A stretch of 7,621 bases of DNA. It comes from Prevotellaceae bacterium. GTDB taxonomy: Bacteria; Bacteroidota; Bacteroidia; Bacteroidales; Bacteroidaceae. The stretch lies in assembly GCA_021204885.1 (NCBI GenBank), contig JAJPYP010000010.1:1-7621 (forward strand). The letters are read 5' to 3'. Below are positions 1 through 6,586 of this stretch, piece by piece. The notes beneath the pieces were generated by a model that had not been told where the DNA came from, ran no database searches, and worked only from the letters and a program-made list of their open reading frames with translations. Positions within the stretch are counted from its first letter, which is position 1, and each line of letters begins with the position of its first letter. The position numbers and the translations under genes are program-made.

Positions 1-700
1 CGTTGTCGCCCACGTTGTCGGCAATGGTGGCGGGGTTGCGCGGGTCGTCTTCGGGAATGCCGGCCTCCACTTTACCTACCAAGTCGGCACCCACATCGGC
101 CGCCTTCGTGTAGATACCTCCACCCACACGGGCAAACAGGGCTTGGGTACTGGCACCCATGCCGAAGGTAAGCATCGTGGTGGTAATCACGCACAGCTTG
201 GCGGCAGGATTCAGCACGTCGGCCGGAATGCAGTGGTCTAACAAGACATACCAGAAAGAGATGTCGAGCAAGCCCAATCCCACAACGACCAATCCCATCA
301 CGGCACCGCTTCTGAATGCCACGCGCAACCCCTTGTCCAACGATTTGCGGGCTGCGTTGGCGGTACGGGCCGAAGCGTAAGTAGCCGTTTTCATGCCCAA
401 AAAGCCCGACAAGCCGGAGAAGAAACCGCCGGTAAGGAATGCCACGGGCACCCAGTGGTTTTGCAGGTTGAATCCATACGCCATCACGGAAAAGAGAACC
501 ACCAAGGCGATGAAGACCATCCCTACCACCTTGTACTGTTGTTTCAAATAAGACATCGCCCCACGACGCACATACGACGCGATTCGCTCCATCGTGGGCG
601 TGCCTTCACTTTCACGCATCATTTGCTTGTAGAAATACCATGCCAATACCAACGCCAACAAGGCGGCGACAGGTACAATCCAAAAGAGTAATGTTTCCAT
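1..700 (-). CDS. hppA: Membrane-bound ion-translocating pyrophosphatase HppA, N-terminal part (runs off left edge)
   Basis: This is a partial gene: the frame is open from an ATG at 700 to the window edge, giving 233 residues of a protein that is usually about 700-750 long. HppA is an integral membrane enzyme that hydrolyses pyrophosphate and uses the energy to pump H+ and/or Na+ out of the cytoplasm. The start fits a first membrane helix (METLLFWIVPVAALLALVLA), and further hydrophobic segments lie near residues 58-75, 84-103, 130-150 and 165-185. The family signature is plain at residues 193-233: GGGIYTKAADVGADLVGK, then VEAGIPEDDPRNPA and IADNVGDN. Asp202, Asp206, Asp218, Asp219, Asp228 and Asp232 sit at the positions that bind Mg-pyrophosphate in the family. 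The residues that decide K+ dependence and Na+ versus H+ specificity lie further on and are not visible. It is co-directional with brxL upstream but has its own likely promoter, so I treat it as a separate housekeeping unit. Confidence 0.96.
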   Translation of the reverse strand, partial: METLLFWIVPVAALLALVLAWYFYKQMMRESEGTPTMERIASYVRRGAMSYLKQQYKVVGMVFIALVVLFSVMAYGFNLQNHWVPVAFLTGGFFSGLSGFLGMKTATYASARTANAARKSLDKGLRVAFRSGAVMGLVVVGLGLLDISFWYVLLDHCIPADVLNPAAKLCVITTTMLTFGMGASTQALFARVGGGIYTKAADVGADLVGKVEAGIPEDDPRNPATIADNVGDN

Positions 701-784
701 ACGGTACAGCTTAAAGTTTATACATGTTCAAAGATAAGGAAAAAACACGTGCCTTCCAATCACAAAGCCGTTTATTTTTTCAAG
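701..784. other. Intergenic gap between brxL and hppA; edge of the defence block
   Basis: These 84 nt separate the brxL stop codon from the hppA start. Besides the hppA promoter they hold an AT-rich stretch directly after brxL and a CACGTG palindrome (746-751). The only possible hairpin on the minus strand pairs GGAAGG with TTTTTCC and depends on G-U pairs, so I do not call a terminator. No direct repeat, tRNA fragment or insertion-sequence end is visible that would mark an island junction. Confidence 0.6.
729..760 (-). promoter_or_regulatory. Bacteroidetes-type promoter for hppA
   Basis: On the minus strand TATCTTTG (729-736) matches the Bacteroidetes -7 consensus TAnnTTTG exactly. A TTGG (756-759) lies 19 nt upstream, which fits the loose -33 TTTG/TTG element and its usual spacing. 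The hppA start is 28 nt downstream of the -7 box, leaving a 5' leader of roughly 20 nt with no clear Shine-Dalgarno sequence, as is common in this phylum. The call rests on consensus matching alone. Confidence 0.6.
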
Positions 785-3247
785 TCATTTATTCTTATGC
801 ACTTCCACTATGTTACCTATATGATAGGCTATTACCCAAATGCCTATATTCTCTTCAGGCTTGGACTCCTCAAGAATGAAGCGCGTGCCGTCGGTCTCTA
901 CAATAGCCCAATCGCGGTCTTTATTGTACCCCACAGCGAGTTTAAGGTACTTGTATCGCTTCGGTAAAAAGGGAAACCGGCCATTGTTATAGGAGAAGAA
1001 ATCATATTCCTCGCCCGCCGTGGTACAATCCGGATTCAAGCCATCACAATACCGCTTCCATGTGGTATCCTTTATCTCGCGGAACTCTTCCACCTTATTG
1101 CCGGCCATAATCTCATCGAAATATTCTTGCTTGATGGTAAGGTATAGAGTATCATTTGGCTCCCCTCCCTCATGATTGCCCGGGTTTATCACATCTGCCG
1201 CCCGGTTGAACTGAATGTCACACGATTTACAACGACGAAGCGACGGGTTCTGACGGGCCAAAGAGTAACGCGAGTTGATGCGGTCATAAATATCAAGGCC
1301 ACGCCCCATGCTGATATACCAACCGGTATCGGTTGTAATGCTCCTGTCGTGCGCAGCCTCAAAGTCGTATGTCAACGCGATGCCCAATGGAGCGAGGTCG
1401 TCTACAAGGTCATTGAAATTGTCTATGGCCTCGGCCGCTTTCTCGTCGCTGTCGGTATCCGTGCTTACATGCACCTTTACCGTTTCTCCATTCTGGTTCA
1501 TGTCGACAATAACCTGTAAGAACTCAACCAAGTTGTCAAACTGATAAGGCAAGCGGATATACGAATCCACCAACTTGATATCCTTGGCGCCCTTCAAGTA
1601 TTCTCCAAAAAGATTCTTGAAGCAGACGCCACTTTGGTTCTCACGAATATGCACCACCTTTGCAGCCAACCGGTTGATGCGTGGACGAGGCATCCGGTCT
1701 GCAACCGCCATTTGCGGCTGCGTCACTTCCACATCATGTCCGCCATCCACCGCCTGTTCCATATCCAACTTGTGGTTATACTCAATGTTCTCCAATGTTT
1801 CCACGACCACATCCTCGCCCGTAGCAAGCCATTTATATACAAAGTCGGCAGGCTCGGCACGGAAAGTACTATCTATGATATAAAGTTGGTCCTTCACACG
1901 CTTACGGCACTCGGCGGCAAAGTCTATCAATTCCTTGGCTTCTTCAGCAGTAATGTTCCCATCGGGATACAACAACTTATACAAGCCCGAGAATGTCTTG
2001 CGAATGGCATTGTGGTCGCGTTCTGAAAGCGACCCGTCAAACTTGGCATACGTAGCCAAATGGCCGGAGAAGTCCAGGCCGCGCATCTCGTGCAATACGG
2101 CCGAGATGTAGTCGGTAATAAGGCCGAAGTCCGTGCTGAACGAGTTCTTCTTCAACACCTTCACCTCCCAGCCGGGATTGTAGAGGTGCATACGGTCAAG
2201 GAACGCTCCCGTCTGCAAGAAATCAACCGGAATAGACTCGAACAAGTGAGAGTTCTTCAACATATAAGGCACCGTGTGCTTCGTATTGCCCACAAAGACC
2301 ATGGATGCCGTTGCCTCATGGGTAGCCTTACCCCGGTTGAACGACTTGTTGGCGAGATAATTCTGCATGGTGTCCACCAATTTAGCCTCAATGGAGCGAT
2401 GGGGCTTTTGCTCATACTCATCCCAAGCCACTACATCCCAATAGCCCACCAATCCAAGCAATTCCTTATTGCCCGACATCTTCACGAACAGACGCGCCGA
2501 AGACACATCGCCGCCACTTACCAACACGGAATAGGGAGAGAACTCTTGGTAAACGTGGCTCTTGCCTGTACCTTTGGGGCCAAGTTCCACCAAGTTGAAA
2601 TTGTTCTCCACATGTGGAAGCAGACGGGCAAGCACGATAAACTTCTCACGGCGGTTCAACGGTTCGGGGTTCAACCCTACGGTATGAATAAGGAAATCCA
2701 TCCATTCATCGGTAGTGAACTCCTTGCGCTGCTTTACATACTCGTCAATGTCGACGCTTGAAATCTGTATGGGTTTGAGCGACTGTATCTCCCAACGCAT
2801 GCGCACATCTTCACCTTGCAGGTAGTTTATCTTGACGATGCTCCACACGCCGTTTCCACTCAACAACTTAGGATTCCTACGAATAACGGCGTCACCAATT
2901 GGAATCTTGACCAATCCAAGGTTGGCAAAGCTCACCTCATACTGGTCTTGTTTGTCATTGAGCATGGCCGTTACCTTGTCGATGACGGTATATGAGCCCC
3001 GCTCACGGATACGTCCCTTGATAATGTCGGCCTCGGCACGGTTGATATAATTATTCCGTATAACCGTCTTTACCTTCTCTATGCCTTCGGCAATCACCTG
3101 TTCATCCTCACTGGCGCAATACTGTCCAAGCAAATACTCCAACACGTAAGTAGGCACGGGTAAATTGCCTCTTACCAAGAAAGCCAAATCCTTGCGGACT
3201 ACCTTCCCCATAAAGCATCTCAATATCTTCTCTTGCAAAGCTTCCAT
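785..3247 (-). CDS. brxL: BREX protein BrxL: AAA+ ATPase with C-terminal MIT_C and ASCH domains
   Basis: This 820-residue protein is the last gene of the BREX operon. BrxL is a DNA-binding AAA+ protein, usually about 680 residues, whose classic form ends in a degenerate Lon-protease-like domain. Residues 1-150 match the BrxL N-terminal region. The ATPase core has Walker A GPKGTGKS (223-230), Walker B VVAWDEYE (272-279, Asp276/Glu277) and a sensor-like VGNTKH (319-324), with the BrxL-typical ELGPKGTGKSHVYQEFSPY context. After about residue 490 the sequence no longer looks like Lon. Residues 530-657 read as an MIT_C (phospholipase-D-like) domain: LFGEYLKGAKDIKLVDSYIR, then HDRSI (633-637), TGWYISMGRGLDIYD. 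A short stretch with CKSC (673-676) follows. Residues 698-818 resemble an ASCH domain (LYLTIKQEYFDEIMAGNKVE, then EFREIK and VIAYHIGNIVEV). The start ATG at 3247 is 3 nt after the pglZ stop, implying translational coupling. The BrxL assignment is strong; the two tail domains are recognised by motif only. Confidence 0.9.
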   Translation of the reverse strand: MEALQEKILRCFMGKVVRKDLAFLVRGNLPVPTYVLEYLLGQYCASEDEQVIAEGIEKVKTVIRNNYINRAEADIIKGRIRERGSYTVIDKVTAMLNDKQDQYEVSFANLGLVKIPIGDAVIRRNPKLLSGNGVWSIVKINYLQGEDVRMRWEIQSLKPIQISSVDIDEYVKQRKEFTTDEWMDFLIHTVGLNPEPLNRREKFIVLARLLPHVENNFNLVELGPKGTGKSHVYQEFSPYSVLVSGGDVSSARLFVKMSGNKELLGLVGYWDVVAWDEYEQKPHRSIEAKLVDTMQNYLANKSFNRGKATHEATASMVFVGNTKHTVPYMLKNSHLFESIPVDFLQTGAFLDRMHLYNPGWEVKVLKKNSFSTDFGLITDYISAVLHEMRGLDFSGHLATYAKFDGSLSERDHNAIRKTFSGLYKLLYPDGNITAEEAKELIDFAAECRKRVKDQLYIIDSTFRAEPADFVYKWLATGEDVVVETLENIEYNHKLDMEQAVDGGHDVEVTQPQMAVADRMPRPRINRLAAKVVHIRENQSGVCFKNLFGEYLKGAKDIKLVDSYIRLPYQFDNLVEFLQVIVDMNQNGETVKVHVSTDTDSDEKAAEAIDNFNDLVDDLAPLGIALTYDFEAAHDRSITTDTGWYISMGRGLDIYDRINSRYSLARQNPSLRRCKSCDIQFNRAADVINPGNHEGGEPNDTLYLTIKQEYFDEIMAGNKVEEFREIKDTTWKRYCDGLNPDCTTAGEEYDFFSYNNGRFPFLPKRYKYLKLAVGYNKDRDWAIVETDGTRFILEESKPEENIGIWVIAYHIGNIVEVHKNK

Positions 3248-3250
3248 AAC

Positions 3251-5821
3251 TTAGAAATCGTCTTGTTCTATCAGGGTATTATTAATCACGTTAACTGATA
3301 CGAGCGCATTGTGTTCATCGTCCTTGTCAAAGACCTTGAACTGAAGTATACCTCCACCCTCGCCCGTCGGCAACAGGAAATCAAGTTCCACCGTGCGCAA
3401 CCTCGGCTCGTTATCCGTATAGTCAAGCGTGAGCGTGCGCGGGCTGCATACGGGAACATTATCCCGGTATAGCCCGCAAACAATCTTACGCTCCATTCTA
3501 TCCATATCTACCGCCTCTTTCTGTACCAAGTGCACTTTCAAACGGCTCGACACAATGTGCAAGGCCGACTCAAGCACTTCCACACCCACCTTCTCTTTCT
3601 CATTCTCGCGCTTGTACTTGCTATATATAATAGGTATGACCAATTCCTGCAAGGAAGCACCGCCATGAGCGAACTCGTAACCACCCGACGGCGCGGCCAA
3701 ACGGTTCGTACCTATGGGTACACCCACATAATAATCACCCTCCATAGGCGACACCTTGGATAGCGCGAACTTTGTGATGCCTTGCCTGTTCTCGCCTGAA
3801 GTCGTAATGTAATAACGCGACTTGCTCTCCACGCAAACATCCTCCACCCGTTGTTTGTCCTTCTGCTCAAACACTTGGTCATTGTACAAGAAGCCGTGGT
3901 CGGAGATGATAAACACATCGGTAACGTTGCCTGTATCGTGTATATACCCCACTAATTGCCTCAGCTCCTCCAACGTGTCTTTGCAGGCAGACGTGAAAGT
4001 CTTTGCCGAACAATTGTGTCCCATCTCGTCCAAGGTGTTGTGGAAGATATACACAAGCTGGTTCTTGAATACGTTGCGCCGTTCCTTCCGCGCATCCAAA
4101 CTCAACAACGTTTGATAATCTATACACACCCCCTTGTCGTTATACCTTTGCAACTGTGCGGTGCGTAGCGGCGTGCTGTCCAACACCTTCCCGTCCACTT
4201 CAAGATCAATGCCCGTACAACGCAACGTTTTGTGCGGCAAGAGCGACGGCTTGCCGTATTTCGTTTCAGTGGGAAGCATGGCCAAGACCGGCATCAACGA
4301 AGCCACATGCTTCATGCCTTGCAGTTGCCTGATAAGCTCTTCAGCCAATTCATAGCGCAAAGCGTCGCAAACAATGACAGCCACCTTGTTACGCAAGGGC
4401 TTTATGTGGTTGAGGTAGAAATCGCCTTGCCGCTGTATGCCGGTCACACTGCCCAAGCCGGCTCCTTTCTCTTCTATGCAACGTATCCATTCCAAGTTCA
4501 GGTTACAGGTAATGGTCGCATAGTTTTGGTCGAGCCCCTTCTTAATCTCCTCTATCTTGGGTGAGGCCTCGCCTATTCCAAGTGCCGTGAACGCGCCCAC
4601 CGCTTGACGATAGTATTGGTCGAGCAGGTAGAATTCAGAGATGTACCGTTGAATATAACAGTCGGGCGTGTTCAGGCGCAAGCTGCCTATACCATTGCGT
4701 TTCCCGTAATAACGGGCCGATACCAATAAAAAACATACCTTCTTCATCAGTACACTGTCGGCGGCAATGTACTTCTGTATAAAGCTTAGCCGCTCTATCA
4801 CGTAGGCAGGATTGCTCATCAGGGCATTTTCCACCACACGGGCCACTACCAAGCGGCACATCTCTTCCGGCCAATAACCATAGTCGGCATCGGCACCATA
4901 AATGTCGACGATAACCTTTTCCCTGATATTGGCGCCCAACGCCTCGAAAGCAGGTTCAAACTGTGCCTCGAGCCGCTCGTTGTCGCGGATGGCATTCAAC
5001 AAGTTGGCTACGGCCTGCACCTGCACGATATGGCCAAGTTTCAATGCTTTATAAGGATCGGCCGTATCCACGCCAAGCTTCTGCGTAATGGCGTTGTATT
5101 TCAACGATTCAGCCACGGCCCGCATCTTGTGCTCTGTATTGGCGGCGAAAGTCTGCCCGCACAATTCCAGCAACTTGTCATTCAAACATGTGGCTATATC
5201 AGGTTTCGCTATATTATTATTGCCGGTGATCCGTTTGAAAAATGCGCCTGCCTTTTGTGGCGCGTTGACGCACATAATGATGAGCCGCGCGATTATCTGA
5301 TGCCACTCCATCAACCCCGTACTCTCCATATAAGCAGAGATGATGCCACGGTAAGCCACATCGAACGAGAAAGAAGGCGTTCCATAAAAGGGCGACAATA
5401 TACGGTCGAACTTCTCGCGCAACAACTCGCTGATATGCCGGCGCACGAAGCCGGCATACGCCGCCGGAATGTGCCGTTGGTCCATAAAAGCGGCCTCGTC
5501 CTGCTCGTGAAACACGATGTTTGCCTCCAATACACTCATCAACGGGAAGTTGCGGCACGACTCTTGGTCATTCCGATTAGGCTCACCATACTTGCCGTCG
5601 AACAGCAACACCACTTTCTTGTCGGCCCACTCGGTGGCCAACTTTACTTTCATGGTAAACCAGTCTCCGGTAAACACGTGATACACATACCCCTCTTCCC
5701 ACGTTGTCGTATCTTTCTCCATATCATCTCGCAGCAATCCCAAGCCATCGAATACAAAGAGTACACGCAGCGAGGGCGACGTTGCAAAGTACTGGTATAT
5801 CTTTTGCCTTATTGTCATCAT
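3251..5821 (-). CDS. pglZ: BREX-1 phosphatase-fold protein PglZ, type A
   Basis: This 856-residue protein has the length and motifs of PglZ type A, the signature protein of BREX type 1. PglZ has an alkaline-phosphatase-superfamily core and is required for both phage restriction and host DNA methylation; its in vivo substrate is not settled. The helical N-terminal region (about 1-470) opens with VLFVFDGLGLLRDDM (20-34). The core runs from about 478 to 735 and keeps every expected ligand: VIVCDALRYELAEEL (Asp486), the nucleophile region MLPTETKYG (Thr518/Thr520) followed by SLLPH, YIFHNTLDEMGH (Asp598), FIISDHGFLYND (Asp641, His642) and FAHGGASLQELVIP (His719). A beta-rich C-terminal domain (about 745-850) follows. 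Two adjacent ATG codons (5821, 5818) could start it; AGGA at 5832-5835 is 10 nt before the first. It lies 27 nt after the pglX fragment and 3 nt before brxL. Confidence 0.96.
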   Translation of the reverse strand: MMTIRQKIYQYFATSPSLRVLFVFDGLGLLRDDMEKDTTTWEEGYVYHVFTGDWFTMKVKLATEWADKKVVLLFDGKYGEPNRNDQESCRNFPLMSVLEANIVFHEQDEAAFMDQRHIPAAYAGFVRRHISELLREKFDRILSPFYGTPSFSFDVAYRGIISAYMESTGLMEWHQIIARLIIMCVNAPQKAGAFFKRITGNNNIAKPDIATCLNDKLLELCGQTFAANTEHKMRAVAESLKYNAITQKLGVDTADPYKALKLGHIVQVQAVANLLNAIRDNERLEAQFEPAFEALGANIREKVIVDIYGADADYGYWPEEMCRLVVARVVENALMSNPAYVIERLSFIQKYIAADSVLMKKVCFLLVSARYYGKRNGIGSLRLNTPDCYIQRYISEFYLLDQYYRQAVGAFTALGIGEASPKIEEIKKGLDQNYATITCNLNLEWIRCIEEKGAGLGSVTGIQRQGDFYLNHIKPLRNKVAVIVCDALRYELAEELIRQLQGMKHVASLMPVLAMLPTETKYGKPSLLPHKTLRCTGIDLEVDGKVLDSTPLRTAQLQRYNDKGVCIDYQTLLSLDARKERRNVFKNQLVYIFHNTLDEMGHNCSAKTFTSACKDTLEELRQLVGYIHDTGNVTDVFIISDHGFLYNDQVFEQKDKQRVEDVCVESKSRYYITTSGENRQGITKFALSKVSPMEGDYYVGVPIGTNRLAAPSGGYEFAHGGASLQELVIPIIYSKYKRENEKEKVGVEVLESALHIVSSRLKVHLVQKEAVDMDRMERKIVCGLYRDNVPVCSPRTLTLDYTDNEPRLRTVELDFLLPTGEGGGILQFKVFDKDDEHNALVSVNVINNTLIEQDDF

Positions 5822-5848
5822 TTTCCCTATATCCTTTTTACTATGTAA

Positions 5849-6586
5849 CTATAACCGGGCCAACACGTCGCCGAAGAGGGCATAGTTCTTCATCACTCCG
5901 TCGTCCAAGTCGAAAGTAATCTGTCGGTTGGCCACATCATGCAGGCGCAAGTCATACTCTTGGCAATCTTCCAAATCCCGCTGAAAACGGGCGAGCTGCC
6001 TGCGTTCCAACACATTCAGTTCGGCCATGCGGGGTTTCATGTCGTCCATGCGTTGTTTTAAGTAGTCTATCTGCCTTAACAAGTAGTTCTCGCGTATCTG
6101 CTGCACGGTAAACCGGTTCATGCGGTGCATGTAGGTTATACAACGGAACGCGCCCCGCCTCGACTGGAACAACCAGTAGATGGGACGGTTCTGGTACATA
6201 CGCTTGTGGTCGTTCCAAAAGTCCTTCATCATATACTCCTCTATGCTTTTGCCCAACTGCTGCTCCACATAGTTCAAGTTCTTTGTCAGCGTGTCGGCCC
6301 CGAAAGCCAAGCGCAAGAAGTCATTGAAACGCACCGTGGCATTGTCATGGAACGGCGAGTCTTGCGTCATAAGAGGGATAATGGCATCTTCATCTATCTC
6401 GAACTTGCCGCCATTCACCTCGTATGGGGCAATCTCTTCGGCCGTAGCGTCGGGATGGGCAATGGCCAGTCCCTTCCGGTCAAGGCGGTAACGCCCCATC
6501 ATGCAACCCACGGCATAACTTATGAGTTGTTTCATCAGCACGTCCGTGTGCCAAACTATATGTTGGTTATTCATTGTCTTTTCCAT
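5849..6586 (-). CDS. pglX: Stand-alone C-terminal domain of BREX-1 methyltransferase PglX
   Basis: The 245 residues match only the last fifth or so of PglX, the BREX adenine-specific DNA methyltransferase, normally about 1,100-1,250 residues. Seen here are LISYAVGCMMGRYRLDRKGL (21-40), DEDAIIPL (65-72), FLRLAFGADTLTKNL (90-104), MKDFWNDHKRMYQNRPIYWLF (120-140), YMHRMNRFT (152-160) and the typical PglX ending CQEYDLRLHD with ITFDLDDGVMKNY (223-235). The methyltransferase motifs (DPACGSG-like SAM loop, NPPY) are absent, so this product cannot methylate DNA alone. A TGA codon lies in frame 9 nt before the ATG at 6586, so the gene does not extend upstream. That ATG overlaps the preceding gene by 20 nt; a second ATG at 6574 would overlap by 8 nt and is equally plausible. 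It may be half of a split PglX, a spare cassette for recombination with a full pglX, or a deletion remnant; an intact frame and coupled start argue for a working gene. Confidence 0.88.
   Translation of the reverse strand: MEKTMNNQHIVWHTDVLMKQLISYAVGCMMGRYRLDRKGLAIAHPDATAEEIAPYEVNGGKFEIDEDAIIPLMTQDSPFHDNATVRFNDFLRLAFGADTLTKNLNYVEQQLGKSIEEYMMKDFWNDHKRMYQNRPIYWLFQSRRGAFRCITYMHRMNRFTVQQIRENYLLRQIDYLKQRMDDMKPRMAELNVLERRQLARFQRDLEDCQEYDLRLHDVANRQITFDLDDGVMKNYALFGDVLARL

Noticed and set aside
738..760. Rho-independent terminator after brxL
   Set aside because: The only hairpin relies on G-U pairs with a short stem, and its T-run lies within the 3' arm and overlaps the hppA promoter region.
785..1790. 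Lon-type protease domain at the BrxL C-terminus
   Set aside because: No Lon Ser or Lys active-site context (such as a PKDGPSAG-like stretch) can be seen; the motifs fit MIT_C and ASCH instead.
2060..2761. Open frame of 233 codons on the + strand
   Set aside because: It is antisense to the BrxL ATPase core and shows no domain, so it is a shadow of the real gene.
5030..5848. Long open frame of 272 codons on the + strand
   Set aside because: It lies wholly antisense to pglZ, whose frame has all family motifs; the + strand product is rich in His and Arg and shows no recognisable domain.
5849..6586. Calling the PglX fragment a pseudogene
   Set aside because: The frame is intact with conserved motifs to the natural PglX end and a coupled start; remnant status remains possible but is not shown by the sequence.
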